DNA of 64,000 bases from Paenibacillus xylaniclasticus (GCF_004001065.1 NZ_BIML01000001.1:282513-346512); one strand, 5' to 3'. Numbered from the stretch's first letter, positions 51,489 through 63,103 are shown. Program-made: numbers and translations. Notes: a model not told the origin generated them from the letters alone.

Positions 51489-52516
51489 TGGCCGATACCC
51501 CCGTCAATTAAAGATGGATTAGAATAATATTCAAGACTGATCTCGAACTTTCCTGTTATTATAGCATGAACCGCCGCTAATTTGTTGTGAAAATTTTCAT
51601 CCGCCTCGACCCAGTGTATATCCTTCATATGTCGGAACCAGGATAACTGCCGTTTCGCGAACCGTCTCGTATCACGCTTCAGCATCTCTATCGCTTCTTC
51701 AAGCGAACAATCTCCGTTAAAGTAAGGAATAAATTCTTTATAGCCAAGTCCTTGCATCGAAACGGCATCATGCGGCAAGCCAGACTCAATGATTCCGCGC
51801 GCCTCCTCTAGCAGACCTTGCTCCATCATTAGATCAATTCTCGCATTGATTCTGTCGTACAGCTTCTGTCTCTCCATATTGAGACCCATGATACATAGAT
51901 CATAAGGAGAAGTCTTCGTCTGCCGTCCAAGCTGCTTAGACATTGTCTCACCGGTCAGCTTAAATATTTCAAGAGCACGAATAATGCGGCGGCGATCGTT
52001 CGGATGAAGCCGTGCTGCTGACTCAGCATCGATGCTCGCAAGCATGGCATGCAGGGCTGCCGCTCCATGCTCGTCAGCGTAGTTCTCCAGCGAAAGACGG
52101 TACTCGGGATCTGAGCCGCTGTCAGCAAATTCATAAGCATAACATACCGACTCGATATAAAGACCTGTTCCGCCAACGATGAACGGGATTCGCCCCCGAG
52201 AAGAAATATCAGCAATTAACCGGCGGCAATCCTCTTGAAAATCGGCGGTTGAATACGGCTCATCAGGATTACGGATATCGATCAAATGATGCGGAATGCC
52301 CTGACGCTCCTCGGGCATAATTTTGGCCGTACCTATATCCATCCCCCGATAGACCTGCATGGAATCACCCGATATAATTTCACAATTGTACGCTTGAGCG
52401 ATATCAAGGCTCAGCTGGGTTTTGCCAACTGCCGTCGGTCCAATCAGCACAAGCAGCCTCGGTTTCCCATCAGCGGAATATGGAGCCAGCCCCGCCGTAT
52501 TCATGTGCTGCGTCAA
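51485..52516 (-). CDS. miaA: tRNA dimethylallyltransferase MiaA
   Basis: 343 aa. P-loop GPTAVGKT, the [17 protein letters not shown] signature, [17 protein letters not shown] and the C-terminal QLSWFRH. It transfers dimethylallyl to A37 of tRNAs that read UNN codons. Start taken as TTG 52516, since GGAGTGA lies 6 nt upstream; ATG 52504 is the alternative. Its 5' end overlaps the preceding methyltransferase gene by 47 nt. Confidence 0.95.
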   Translation of the reverse strand: MTQHMNTAGLAPYSADGKPRLLVLIGPTAVGKTQLSLDIAQAYNCEIISGDSMQVYRGMDIGTAKIMPEERQGIPHHLIDIRNPDEPYSTADFQEDCRRLIADISSRGRIPFIVGGTGLYIESVCYAYEFADSGSDPEYRLSLENYADEHGAAALHAMLASIDAESAARLHPNDRRRIIRALEIFKLTGETMSKQLGRQTKTSPYDLCIMGLNMERQKLYDRINARIDLMMEQGLLEEARGIIESGLPHDAVSMQGLGYKEFIPYFNGDCSLEEAIEMLKRDTRRFAKRQLSWFRHMKDIHWVEADENFHNKLAAVHAIITGKFEISLEYYSNPSLIDGGIGQ

Positions 52517-53294
52517 CTACAATCACTCCGTATGTAATTTTGGATGTTTTTTTCGTATGACAGCGGCTGAAGCCCAGCCTTTCGAACTCACCGCTGCTGT
52601 ATTGCTCCTTTAGCATTACGCATTTGCGCGCTACTCTCACCGCTTGATGAACCGCTTCCTCTGTCAAACGACTGTGATTGGCAATCGCTCGTAATGGACC
52701 GATTGCGCTCGATTCCTCTATCGCATGCTCGAACATTGGATCAAAATAAATAATATCAGCGCTCTTATCTGGCTGGGCGGCTAGATATTCGGTATGGCTT
52801 ACAAGTTTAGTGTTGATCCTGCGCATAGCTTCATCGACTGCGTCTAAACCTGATTGATACGAGCGAAGCCCTTCGCGAACAACTGCATGAAGCACAGGCT
52901 CGCTTTCAAGAGCCGTTACGGAGCCTTCTCGCCCGACCGCAATGGAGAATACGAGCGAATCAGCTGCGAGTCCGGCTGTACAATCAATTATCGAATCACC
53001 GGGCTCACAGCGCGACAAGGTGATAAGCGGATCTTTGCCCCCTTCAAGCAGCCGCTTCGCACGAACGAACGCCATGCTAGGATGATAATATAGCGGCTGC
53101 TCGGACGTTGAGCCTTCATACAATCTGAGTTCATTCTCAAGGATGACGAGCAGCCGGTCGTCTCCGCCCGCTGCCATTAGCTGCTTAAGGGTCTGACCCC
53201 GCCTTAACATGAATCGGCCGGACAGCTCCTCCGCAAGCGACCTCGCTTTCGCTAGCACCGCATCAGACGGCTTCGCTGCCGTTGTTACAATCAT
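52470..53294 (-). CDS. Class I SAM-dependent methyltransferase (RsmJ/DUF548-like)
   Basis: 274 aa from ATG 53294 (GGGTGATGTC upstream, overlapping the mutL stop). SAM-binding motif IIDCTAGLAADSLVFSIAVG, acidic residue in VTALESEP, and catalytic-type DIIYFDPMFEHAIEESS, a DPM(F/Y) motif of the DUF548/RsmJ 16S rRNA m2G methyltransferase family. The rRNA target is inferred. Confidence 0.8.
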   Translation of the reverse strand: MIVTTAAKPSDAVLAKARSLAEELSGRFMLRRGQTLKQLMAAGGDDRLLVILENELRLYEGSTSEQPLYYHPSMAFVRAKRLLEGGKDPLITLSRCEPGDSIIDCTAGLAADSLVFSIAVGREGSVTALESEPVLHAVVREGLRSYQSGLDAVDEAMRRINTKLVSHTEYLAAQPDKSADIIYFDPMFEHAIEESSAIGPLRAIANHSRLTEEAVHQAVRVARKCVMLKEQYSSGEFERLGFSRCHTKKTSKITYGVIVVDAAHEYGGAGSIFR

Positions 53295-55498
53295 GACATC
53301 ACCCGTTTGAACATTTTTTCCAATTGATAGGTTGAAATATGCACGACGATCGGTCGACCATGCGGGCAAGTATAGGGCTGAATGCAGCGACCCAGCCGGT
53401 CCAGCAGCGCTTCGCCCTCCTCGCGGCTTAACCGCTGGTTTGCTTTAATGGAAGCTTTACAAGAGCACATAATTGCCGATTTCTCCCGGAGCTTCTGTAT
53501 ATCGACGCCGCGCTTCTCCTGCAGCACCCATTCAATCATTTCCTCGATTATCGCCTGCTCGTCACCTTTAGGAAACCATTCTGGATGGGACCGGACGAGG
53601 AACGTATTAAGGCCAAATGGCTCCAGCTGTAATCCCACCTCTGCAAGTAGAGGCAGCTTGTCCTTCAGCTGTACAGCGTCGCCTGCTGTCAGCTCGAGAG
53701 TAATCGGCACGAGCAGCTGCTGCGACGCCTGCTGCGGACGGCCAAATTTCTCAACAAAATATTCATAATGAATACGCTCATGAGCGGCATGTTGATCAAT
53801 CATATACAGACCGTCTTCACTCTGTGCGATCAAATACGTGCCGTGCAGCTGTCCGATCCAAGAAAGCTCCGGGAACGGAGGCGTATCCGGATCGCGATGA
53901 ACAGCATAAGGAGCTGAGTCAGAATCGGCATACGCTGCAGCTGCTTCGCCTATCACATCGTCCGTCGACCGCAGCTCCGAAGGAGCTCGGCTTGAATCAC
54001 TCGCATTCAGACATTGCGAGCGCAATGAAACGTTAGCTTCATCACTATACTTGGTCTCTGCCAACGGAGCAGGCGCATAGAAATCAGCGTCATCGTTCGA
54101 CGTATCACGATCCCCGCTATCGCTTACTGTACGAGGTGGAGCATAGAGCCGCTCCGTCGCATCGGCTGGAATACTTTTGCGCACCTCGCTAAAACCGCCT
54201 GATTGTGCTGTACTCCAACGATTCGAGCTCGCACCCGTCCCCCACCCTGGCGTTCGAATGGAGCCGGCTCCGCCAAACGATAAGCTATCGGACGACTTGG
54301 AACGAAACAACGGTTTGTCAGCAGCCGTCGTTAACGAACCCGCATCTTCGGTCCCTGCTGACGGATTGAAGCTGCTGCTTGGTCGGGCTTCCGCAGTCCC
54401 CGAGGAAATAGGAAAACCCGGCTCCGGCCGATGAAATGCAATCCGCTCCTGTACATACACTGGCTTCGAACGGCCGCTATCCTTATCCGCTGCCGGTTCC
54501 GGAATATAGCGTTCTCGTCTTAGTACCTGGCGTACAGTCTGCTCGATCAACTCGCGAAGCTCTGTCTCTTTGCTGAAGCGGACCTCCATCTTCGACGGAT
54601 GCACGTTCACATCGAGTAGCGATGGATGCATGCCAATTTCAATGACGACAAGTGGAAACCGGTTAATCGGCAGTAAAGTATGATAACCCTGCAATAGAGA
54701 TTGATTCACGAGGAAGCTGCGAATGTAACGGCCGTTCACCACGACGGTAATCGCGTTACGATTGGCGCGTGTCAGCTCCGGCTTCGAGATATAACCGGTC
54801 AGTGTATAATCAGGGGTTTCTCCTGTAATAGGCAGCATTGCCTTAGCAACGCTAGTTCCGTATACAGCTGCAATGACCTGTAGCCGGTCGCCGGTGCCCG
54901 GAGTCCGAAGAAGCTCATGACCGTTATGCCGGAGCGTGAACGCAATGCCGGGATGTGCAAGCGCGATTCGATTAATATAATCGCTAATATGGCCAAGCTC
55001 AGTCTGAATCGACTTCATATACTTTAAACGTGCAGGCGTGTTATAAAACAAATCGCGGACCGTCATATCAGTCCCTTGTGGAGCGTTAACGGGACCTTGC
55101 TGCTTCACCGTTCCGCCCTCGATTACAAGTCTAGCCCCAAGACCATCCGTCGTCTCCGAGGAAATGCACTCCACACGCGATACAGCGGCAATACTCGGCA
55201 GCGCTTCGCCGCGGAAGCCAAGGCTGGCGATACGGAACAAATCAGCGCTTGTAATCAGCTTGCTTGTCGCATGACGCTGGAATGCCGTTTCCATCTCCTC
55301 GGGGTGTATTCCGCTGCCATTATCGAGCACACGAATGAGATTTAATCCGCCTTCCTCAATCGTAATATCGATTGTTGTCGACCCTGCATCCACCGCATTC
55401 TCAACAAGCTCCTTCACAACCGAAGACGGCCGTTCCACCACTTCACCCGCTGCAATCTGGTTCGCCAGCTGTTCATCCAGCACACGAATGGACGCCAT
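53291..55498 (-). CDS. mutL: DNA mismatch repair protein MutL
   Basis: 735 aa. GHKL ATPase motifs (ELVENAVDAGSTTIDI, DNGSGIHPEE, GFRGEALPSI), a long variable linker with the low-complexity Ser-rich part, and the C-terminal endonuclease motif DQHAAHERIHYE (DQHA-x2-E-x4-E), with ACKAS-type (CSCKASIKANQ) and CPHGRPI zinc motifs. It is thus a nicking MutL, as expected where MutH is absent. The gene follows mutS by 61 nt. Confidence 0.97.
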   Translation of the reverse strand: MASIRVLDEQLANQIAAGEVVERPSSVVKELVENAVDAGSTTIDITIEEGGLNLIRVLDNGSGIHPEEMETAFQRHATSKLITSADLFRIASLGFRGEALPSIAAVSRVECISSETTDGLGARLVIEGGTVKQQGPVNAPQGTDMTVRDLFYNTPARLKYMKSIQTELGHISDYINRIALAHPGIAFTLRHNGHELLRTPGTGDRLQVIAAVYGTSVAKAMLPITGETPDYTLTGYISKPELTRANRNAITVVVNGRYIRSFLVNQSLLQGYHTLLPINRFPLVVIEIGMHPSLLDVNVHPSKMEVRFSKETELRELIEQTVRQVLRRERYIPEPAADKDSGRSKPVYVQERIAFHRPEPGFPISSGTAEARPSSSFNPSAGTEDAGSLTTAADKPLFRSKSSDSLSFGGAGSIRTPGWGTGASSNRWSTAQSGGFSEVRKSIPADATERLYAPPRTVSDSGDRDTSNDDADFYAPAPLAETKYSDEANVSLRSQCLNASDSSRAPSELRSTDDVIGEAAAAYADSDSAPYAVHRDPDTPPFPELSWIGQLHGTYLIAQSEDGLYMIDQHAAHERIHYEYFVEKFGRPQQASQQLLVPITLELTAGDAVQLKDKLPLLAEVGLQLEPFGLNTFLVRSHPEWFPKGDEQAIIEEMIEWVLQEKRGVDIQKLREKSAIMCSCKASIKANQRLSREEGEALLDRLGRCIQPYTCPHGRPIVVHISTYQLEKMFKRVMS

Positions 55499-55559
55499 CG
55501 CTATTACTCCCCCTCGTATACAAAGGACCGATCCTGCATTCGGTCTTCCATACCTTTAC

Positions 55560-58316
55560 TTAATCGATAATTTTCATCTTCATCTCGTTCAACCATTGCA
55601 ACGCCTGCATTGGAGTCATATTTAGCACATCCAGCTTACGCAGCTTATCCGCAACCAGCTCTGCCTGCGGCGTAAGCTGCTTCTTCACTTGATCCGGTTG
55701 TGTTGGCAAGACAGCGGCTTCCGACGCGTTCGGACCATCATCGTCGAAAATCGACAGCTGTACGACCGTTCCGACAGTCTCATTAACGCTGACAGTATTA
55801 GCTGGTGCAGTCGTTGCTGATTGTTGGGCCGCTATTTCGATAACAGCCGCCGCTTCACGAACATTACACGGCTCCAGCTTGTCGCCAGATTGAGCTTGCC
55901 TTACAGAATTCCCCCGGTCAGCAGAGCCCTCCTCTTCCAGAAGAGCATATGCCCGATCGATGATCGTATCCGGCAGCCCTGCCAGCCTAGCACAGTATAC
56001 GCCATAACTAGAGCTTGCCGCACCCGGCACCAGCTTGCGCAGAAACGTCACATCGTCACCATCTTCACGAACCGCCATACATGCATTAGACAGCAGCGGC
56101 AGCGACTCCTCCAGATGAGCCAGCTCATGGAAGTGCGTCGATACGAGTGCCTTGCTGCCGATCCGATCGTGCACATATTCGATTACGGCCTGAGCAATCG
56201 CCATGCCTTCATTCGTCGAGGTTCCTCGTCCTAGCTCGTCAATGATAACAAGGCTCCGCTCCGTTGCTTTCTCGGTCATTACCTGTATGTCTTTCATTTC
56301 GACCATAAAGGTGCTTTGTCCGCCTGCGAGATCGTCGGCTGCTCCGATGCGCGTAAAAATGCGGTCAACAAGCGGCAGCACCGCCGATTTGGCCGGGACA
56401 AAGCAGCCGATTTGAGCCATGACGCACAGGAGCGCGACTTGACGCATATATGTGCTTTTACCAGCCATGTTCGGGCCGGTAATGAGCAACATCGTCTGAG
56501 TGTCCTTCGTCAGTTGCGTACCATTAGTCATAAACGGTACGCCGTCCATCAGTGCTTCAACAACGGGATGACGACCCTCCTCCACGATCAGGTCATAGCC
56601 GTCCGTTACCGTTGGACGAATAAACCTGCGCTCGGCGCTGACGGTTGCAAGCGACTGATATGCGTCGAGCATTGCAATCCGCTCAGCAAGCTTCTGCAGC
56701 CGATGAAGCTGGCTGGACAAATGCTCGCGAAGCTCGACGAACCGCTCATATTCGAGATCGACCATCTTCTCTTCTGCTTCGAGAATAAGCCGTTCCTTCT
56801 CCTTTAGCTCCGGTGTAACAAATCGCTCAGCGTTCGCAAGCGTCTGCTTCCGCTCATATCGGCCTTCAGGCAGCCCAGCGAGGTTCGCTTTAGACACTTC
56901 CAGATAGTAGCCGAACACTTTGTTATAACCAATCTTGAGCGATTTAATTCCTGTCGCTTCACGCTCTGACCGTTCGAGCTCCGCGAGCCACCGCTTGCCA
57001 TCGGTGCTTGCTTCGCGCAGCCGGTCAAGATATTCATCATAGCCCTGCCGAATGAGTCCGCCTTCACGAAGCGATACCGGCGGCTCGTCAACCAGAACCG
57101 TCTCGATCATATCAGCCAAATCGGCGCAATCGTCGACGTCACGGAACAGCGCACGAAGCGTCTGGTTTCCAGACCCTTCGCACAAAGCGGTAAGTGCAGG
57201 CACACGCCGCAGCGACGATTTCAGAGCATTCAGGTCGCGCCCGTTCGCGCTTCCGAAAGCGACTCGGCCGACGAGTCGTTCCAGATCATAAATATCCGCA
57301 AGCTCACGGCGAGTATCCTCCCGCAATATAAGGTCGCGGTGAAGCGCCTCGACAGCAGACAGCCTCTCCTCAATAGAGGCTACATGAAGCAGCGGCTTGT
57401 CCACCCAACGGCGAAGCAGCCGCGCACCCATAGAGGTCTGCGTACGGTCGAGCAGCCAAAGCAGCGAGCCTTTTTTGCTGCGATCACGAACCGTCTCAGT
57501 CAATTCGAGATTACGACGCGTGAATGGATCGAGAATCATATATTGATTGGGCTCATAAGAACGAATGGTCCGTATATGTCCGAAAGAACGCTTCTGTGTA
57601 TCGGCCAGGTAGCCAGTAAGCGTTGCGATCGTACGCAGCCGTTCTGTCGTCAGCCCTTCCAGCTGCTGCTTGCCGAATTGCTCGACAATGCCTTCTTGCT
57701 CCATTGGCTCACGCGGCGTCAATACGACCGGCCGAGCCCAGCTGGACGCATGCGGCTTTAATTGCTCCAGCAACTCATCACGGCCGACAATTTCTGCCGG
57801 ATGATAGACATTGATCTCGTCGAGCAGAGGCTCCAGACCGCTGCCTGCCGCAAGCGAGGTGACATATAGCTCACCGGTTGACAGATCGCATGCGGCGAAG
57901 CCAATTCGACCGTCGTGAATATCAATCCCGACGATGAAGTTGTTAGCTTTGTCAGCCAGCGACTTCGATTCCATGACTGTACCCGGCGTGACGACGCGCA
58001 CAATCTCACGGCGTACGACGCCCTTGGCCGCCGACGGATCTTCAACCTGCTCGCAAATCGCGACCTTATAGCCTTTCTCAATGAGTCGGGCAATATAGTT
58101 ATCTGCCGAATGATATGGTACGCCGCACATTGGCACACGCTCCGGACCGCCTGCTTCCCGTCCCGTTAACGTTATCTCCAGCTCGCGCGAAGCGAGCACT
58201 GCATCTTCAAAAAACATTTCATAAAAATCGCCAAGCCGAAACAGCAGAAAAGCGTCCTTCGCCTGTTCCTTAATGGCGAGATATTGCTGCATCATAGGCG
58301 TATAAGCTGCTGTCAT
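55560..58316 (-). CDS. mutS: DNA mismatch repair protein MutS
   Basis: 918 aa from ATG 58316 (GGAGGGGCGTTC upstream). Mismatch-recognition domain with FEDAVLASRELEITLTGRE near residue 50 (aligned with the Phe-X-Glu mismatch wedge of DFYEMF), Walker A GPNMAGKST, Walker B and DELGRGTST. A longer acidic C-terminal part after about 790. It binds mispairs and recruits MutL, encoded next. Confidence 0.97.
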   Translation of the reverse strand: MTAAYTPMMQQYLAIKEQAKDAFLLFRLGDFYEMFFEDAVLASRELEITLTGREAGGPERVPMCGVPYHSADNYIARLIEKGYKVAICEQVEDPSAAKGVVRREIVRVVTPGTVMESKSLADKANNFIVGIDIHDGRIGFAACDLSTGELYVTSLAAGSGLEPLLDEINVYHPAEIVGRDELLEQLKPHASSWARPVVLTPREPMEQEGIVEQFGKQQLEGLTTERLRTIATLTGYLADTQKRSFGHIRTIRSYEPNQYMILDPFTRRNLELTETVRDRSKKGSLLWLLDRTQTSMGARLLRRWVDKPLLHVASIEERLSAVEALHRDLILREDTRRELADIYDLERLVGRVAFGSANGRDLNALKSSLRRVPALTALCEGSGNQTLRALFRDVDDCADLADMIETVLVDEPPVSLREGGLIRQGYDEYLDRLREASTDGKRWLAELERSEREATGIKSLKIGYNKVFGYYLEVSKANLAGLPEGRYERKQTLANAERFVTPELKEKERLILEAEEKMVDLEYERFVELREHLSSQLHRLQKLAERIAMLDAYQSLATVSAERRFIRPTVTDGYDLIVEEGRHPVVEALMDGVPFMTNGTQLTKDTQTMLLITGPNMAGKSTYMRQVALLCVMAQIGCFVPAKSAVLPLVDRIFTRIGAADDLAGGQSTFMVEMKDIQVMTEKATERSLVIIDELGRGTSTNEGMAIAQAVIEYVHDRIGSKALVSTHFHELAHLEESLPLLSNACMAVREDGDDVTFLRKLVPGAASSSYGVYCARLAGLPDTIIDRAYALLEEEGSADRGNSVRQAQSGDKLEPCNVREAAAVIEIAAQQSATTAPANTVSVNETVGTVVQLSIFDDDGPNASEAAVLPTQPDQVKKQLTPQAELVADKLRKLDVLNMTPMQALQWLNEMKMKIID

Positions 58317-58405
58317 GAACGCCCCTCCGTACACGAGTTGAATGATAAACACTATCCTTCATTATAACATGAATCAATAGGACCCGCATGACGGAATGGT
58401 GGAAA

Positions 58406-60037
58406 TCATCTTGAAGACGTTACCCTCCACTTACGTCGGATATCGAGACTATCATCCCACACAGCGCCGCGGCGGGCAGCCTCGAATAACGGCTCGATCC
58501 AGCGCGCAAATTCGTCGTAAGACGGCGAACCAGCGAGCTCCTTGGCAATATCATCCAAGCTGCCAAGCAGCTCTGCACGGTCACCTTCATAGAACGCAGC
58601 CTCCACATGCTCCTCCAGAATTGTCATAACAGGCAGCTCCCAAGAATCCTTCGCGCATAGCAGCGTCAATGCAAATGCTGCCTTTGCCGTTAATGGCGAG
58701 ACGAGCCAGCTGGGCAGCGTCCGATACTCGAAGCCGCCATGAGCCTGAATCCGATAATCACCGAGGGCGCCATATCGGGGCCTGCGGCCTCGACCATGAT
58801 CGCCCTCGACCATCGCGACCGGCAGAGCAACGTACCGATCCAGTTGGCGCAGTAGGCGGCTTGTGAGCGGCACGCCGCTTATATGAATGTGACCGCCCAG
58901 CGCTGCGCCAGTGACGGGCATCGCACCAGCCGCCCAACGCAGCGATGGATCGTTGACGCGAAGCGAAGCCCGCAGCAATTGATGCCGGACGTTCGCCGCC
59001 AGCCTATCTGGTGAAGCTGCCGGATCGGGCCGTAATTCGCCAATCGGATACTGGACCTTGCGGCCAACGACGAGCGCATCAGCTCCAGCCCCGCCTCCTA
59101 TGCCCAAGTAACGCTCGGCCGGAACGATCCGGCCGTCTTCGCGAAGCAGGACGAACTCCGGGTCAGCACCAATGAGAAGCGGTGTTTCCGTGCTCCCTGC
59201 TGCGTCTCTAGCAGCCGCATACCAGTCTCTAAACCGCAGCAAAGTTTCGTGCCATACCGATTGCTCCTCTTTCGTTAATCCATCCATGGACTGGCCGACC
59301 GATAGAGCCGCAGTACGTCCGCTTCCATGCAGAGCAACGACCGCGTCCCCCAGATCGAGCCCAAGGGAATATACCGCTCTTATTGCCATTCGCACCACTC
59401 GCCTCAACAGAGAATCGGATGCGAGCTGAGCAGCCAGTTGAGCTCCGCTCACGACGGAATAGAGATCAGGATTCTTCGAGGACAAAGAATTCGTTATAGA
59501 GGAACGGGAAGAAGACCATATAAGCGGGGCAGAGCTCGGGTCATAAAGCTTCGAGCTGCGGATTCGGCGAACGGATACCGGCTCCAAATGAAGAACCGAG
59601 ACGAGATATACTCGCCAGCCGTCTGCAATTGCGTTATTGATTTTCTCGTGCTTGGACTGACACTGTGTCTCTTCGAGGTTAGTGCGAAGCATACCGGCTC
59701 GATTCCATCGACGATTAATTTCTGTTAAGTCACGTAGTGCATTCTCAGCATTAGGAGCTAACAACTGCCACACTTTTTCGTAGGAAACTGCTGTCATATT
59801 AGGCTTACGTTCGTCAGCTCCTGTATTAATGCCTTCCTCTCTATTAATCCCTGCCGCTGAAGCGCTGTCACATCGTCTTAGCAGCCTGCCGCCTGTAACG
59901 ATAACTGCATCTTTCTCTCCGATAAGTCCAGCAGCGAACGGCTCTGCTGCACCATAACGATCCCGATCTCCGCCCACCTCATGAAGCGCGCTATCCCATA
60001 TCCACAGCTTCGCAGCCCGTGCCGAATCCGTACTCAT
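58406..60037 (-). CDS. Putative amidoligase (phiEco32-like COOH-NH2 ligase type 2)
   Basis: 543 aa. The C-terminal half (about 290-540) has GADPEFVLL, LGIGGGAGADAL, ELRPDPAASPD, GGHIHISG (the conserved His-x-His pair), and the FEYRTLPSWLV motif of the COOH-NH2 ligase type 2/amidoligase superfamily. Such enzymes form amide or isopeptide bonds between carboxylates and amines using ATP. The N-terminal about 250 residues are not recognised. Between cotE and mutS it may serve a spore-coat modification; that is inference. Start uncertain (ATG 60037 has GGAGGAGGGACATAG upstream). Confidence 0.7.
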   Translation of the reverse strand: MSTDSARAAKLWIWDSALHEVGGDRDRYGAAEPFAAGLIGEKDAVIVTGGRLLRRCDSASAAGINREEGINTGADERKPNMTAVSYEKVWQLLAPNAENALRDLTEINRRWNRAGMLRTNLEETQCQSKHEKINNAIADGWRVYLVSVLHLEPVSVRRIRSSKLYDPSSAPLIWSSSRSSITNSLSSKNPDLYSVVSGAQLAAQLASDSLLRRVVRMAIRAVYSLGLDLGDAVVALHGSGRTAALSVGQSMDGLTKEEQSVWHETLLRFRDWYAAARDAAGSTETPLLIGADPEFVLLREDGRIVPAERYLGIGGGAGADALVVGRKVQYPIGELRPDPAASPDRLAANVRHQLLRASLRVNDPSLRWAAGAMPVTGAALGGHIHISGVPLTSRLLRQLDRYVALPVAMVEGDHGRGRRPRYGALGDYRIQAHGGFEYRTLPSWLVSPLTAKAAFALTLLCAKDSWELPVMTILEEHVEAAFYEGDRAELLGSLDDIAKELAGSPSYDEFARWIEPLFEAARRGAVWDDSLDIRRKWRVTSSR

Positions 60038-60060
60038 CTATGTCCCTCCTCCGCCCAAAA

Positions 60061-60084
60061 AACAAAAAGAGGGCTGCCGCCCTC
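60061..60084 (-). terminator. Terminator after cotE
   Basis: On the minus strand GAGGGC-GGCA-GCCCTC followed by TTTTTGTTTTTT. Confidence 0.88.
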
Positions 60085-60136
60085 GTATTCGCCGCAACCG
60101 GCGCATATCGTATTGGTAAACCGTTCGGTAGACGGC

Positions 60137-60703
60137 TTACACGTCATCATCCAGCAAATCTGGGTCCAGATCGTCGTAATCGCCATCATCGCTGAGACCG
60201 TAATCAAGCTCCTTGCTATCCAGATCATCGATTCCGCCAGGGATGCAAGCGACCGTAACCTTCGTCTCAGCAATCATCTCTACGGCAAACTCACGCTCCA
60301 CCCGAATATTGACGCTTGAGCCGCTTGAGGAAATGTTCGCCTCAATGCAGTTCGGCTCCTGCGTTGCATCTGCCGATACCTCTTCAGTCGCGGCACGGTG
60401 CTTCGGGTCTACATACGAAAGAGGAACGTTCTCCACATACGATACCGTTTCTTTCGCAACTTCGGTTTGCGAGTTTTTGCTGTAGGAATACCAGATGTTA
60501 ATATCGTAAGTACCAATAACCTCGATACCGTCGCCCGAACGAACCGCTTCATATTGATGGTTAATAATCCACGCGCCTAGGATGCTCGTGGGACTATGAG
60601 GCGGAGTCACGGTATGGGATACGGTGGAAAACTTACGACCTTTACCGCAGACAGCTTTCGTTATTATTTCTCTATACTGAAGCTGTTTATCTGCAAGTGC
60701 CAT
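60137..60703 (-). CDS. cotE: Outer spore coat protein CotE
   Basis: 188 aa, with the CotE pattern: QYREIITKAVCGKGRKFSTV, SPTSILGAWIINHQYEA, VIGTYDINIWYSYSKNSQT and the very acidic C-terminus (GLSDDGDYDDLDPDLLDDDV, in part). CotE is the morphogenetic protein that assembles the outer coat around spores. It precedes the amidoligase and mutS genes. A GGAGGAGGT ribosome site is present. Confidence 0.96.
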   Translation of the reverse strand: MALADKQLQYREIITKAVCGKGRKFSTVSHTVTPPHSPTSILGAWIINHQYEAVRSGDGIEVIGTYDINIWYSYSKNSQTEVAKETVSYVENVPLSYVDPKHRAATEEVSADATQEPNCIEANISSSGSSVNIRVEREFAVEMIAETKVTVACIPGGIDDLDSKELDYGLSDDGDYDDLDPDLLDDDV

Positions 60704-60738
60704 CGATTATAACCTCCTCCATACAATCATTCAATTAA

Positions 60739-60746
60739 AGTGTATG
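60739..60746 (-). promoter_or_regulatory. Candidate sigma-E -10 element for cotE
   Basis: On the minus strand CATACACT, a good match to the sigma-E -10 consensus CATACA-T; the -35 region 14 nt upstream (ATCAACAA) is weak. cotE is known to be transcribed by sigma-E in Bacillus. Confidence 0.5.
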
Positions 60747-60957
60747 CAGGACATAGGCGTTTGTTGATTAAACGAGCGTCAGGAAACTCATTTAATTTCA
60801 CGGCACCTGCGCCTCGATAGATTGCAAGCCTTGCTTGAGACGGATCGAATCAGCCTGCGGCTTCCGCTCCCGTGAACTCCTGCCTCACGTCGTATACAGC
60901 AGCTTTTGAGCTTGATGGTTCATATATATGCTTCTTGATTGCCCGGTATGATGGCCT

Positions 60958-61935
<978 letters not shown>

Positions 61936-61974
61936 TTACTGAAGGGAGTTTCTCTTGTCAACTATGTTTTTCCT

Positions 61975-62003
61975 ACAAAAAAAGCCGCATTAGGCGGCCT
62001 ATA
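61975..62003 (-). terminator. Terminator after the LacI-type gene
   Basis: On the minus strand GCCGC-CTAAT-GCGGC followed by TTTTTTT. Confidence 0.9.
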
Positions 62004-62058
62004 TCAATTCGGAACAATCAAATTTTAATCCTATCAACAGAATCGATTCCAACCAGCG

Positions 62059-63066
62059 TTAAATCTCCGGAAAACTCTCTCGAAATACAACAGGCGTTTC
62101 ATATAATCTGGATGTTAAAACATCTTTGCCTTTAAGCATATCTAACAACAGTTCCAAACAAGCGCACGCCATCTCTTCAACGGGCAAGGTCATAGACGTT
62201 AACGACGGAACTGTATACTGCTCATGCTCACTGTTCCCGTACGTAATAATCGCAACATCATCCGGGATTCGGACTCCTGTCCGTCGAAATGTACTCATAG
62301 CACCGACAGCCATAATTCCGTTAGGGAAGAATAAAGAATCCGGCCATTCCCCCTCCAGCAGATACTTGGCAGCTTCTAAGCCACCACTCATATTAAGCAC
62401 AGCATACTGCTCATGATGGGGCTTAACGTTTAGACCTAAGCTCTGGCAGCCCTCGAGAAACCCCCGGCTGCGCGCGAGGATCGAGCTTGAACTAACATTA
62501 GGAGCAATAATGCCAGGGCGAAGCCGGCCAGAGGAAGCAAACAACTCCGCTGCCTTATAGCCTGCCTCGTAATCGTCCACGTAAACAGAGCTATAATTTT
62601 TCATTCGTCGGTTGAACACAACGACAGGCACCTTTAGTACCGTAGCTTCTAAATATCGAATATCCTCATCCGAGACGCCGGTTAAGATCGCTCCGTTGCA
62701 TAACTCATCCGAACGAAGCCGTTCTGCCAAATGCAGCTCGGAAGGTCTGTATGGTTGTACGATCACTTCACACTGAATACCGTTGTTAAGAATGCTGTGT
62801 TGAATTCCTGAGAAGAATCTGCCAAGCAGTTCACTGGGGAAATCATTCGCCCAGAAGACGGCAATCGTCGGTCGATTCTGTTCGGCCCCCTTGCGCAGTC
62901 TACGTGCCGTTACGTTCGGATGATAATCGAGCTGCTTCGCCGCAGCCCAAATTCTCTCTCTTGTCTGCTGTGCAATCCGCAGCTCATCAGCTTTGCCATT
63001 AAGGACAACGGATACTGTTCCAATGGATACACCTGCAGCTTGAGCTATCTCTTTTAAGCTTGCCAT
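62059..63066 (-). CDS. LacI-family transcriptional regulator
   Basis: 335 aa. N-terminal HTH ASLKEIAQAAGVSIGTVSVV with hinge helix NVTARRLRKGAEQ, and a periplasmic-binding-protein-like effector domain (PTIAVFWANDFPSELLGRFF; VDDYEAGYKAAELF). It is a ligand-responsive repressor of sugar-use genes, with unknown ligand. The preceding ArAE-type gene ends 38 nt upstream. Confidence 0.93.
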   Translation of the reverse strand: MASLKEIAQAAGVSIGTVSVVLNGKADELRIAQQTRERIWAAAKQLDYHPNVTARRLRKGAEQNRPTIAVFWANDFPSELLGRFFSGIQHSILNNGIQCEVIVQPYRPSELHLAERLRSDELCNGAILTGVSDEDIRYLEATVLKVPVVVFNRRMKNYSSVYVDDYEAGYKAAELFASSGRLRPGIIAPNVSSSSILARSRGFLEGCQSLGLNVKPHHEQYAVLNMSGGLEAAKYLLEGEWPDSLFFPNGIMAVGAMSTFRRTGVRIPDDVAIITYGNSEHEQYTVPSLTSMTLPVEEMACACLELLLDMLKGKDVLTSRLYETPVVFRESFPEI

Positions 63067-63103
63067 ATGTAGATCGACCGTCCTTTGATCGAATGAATCC
63101 TGA

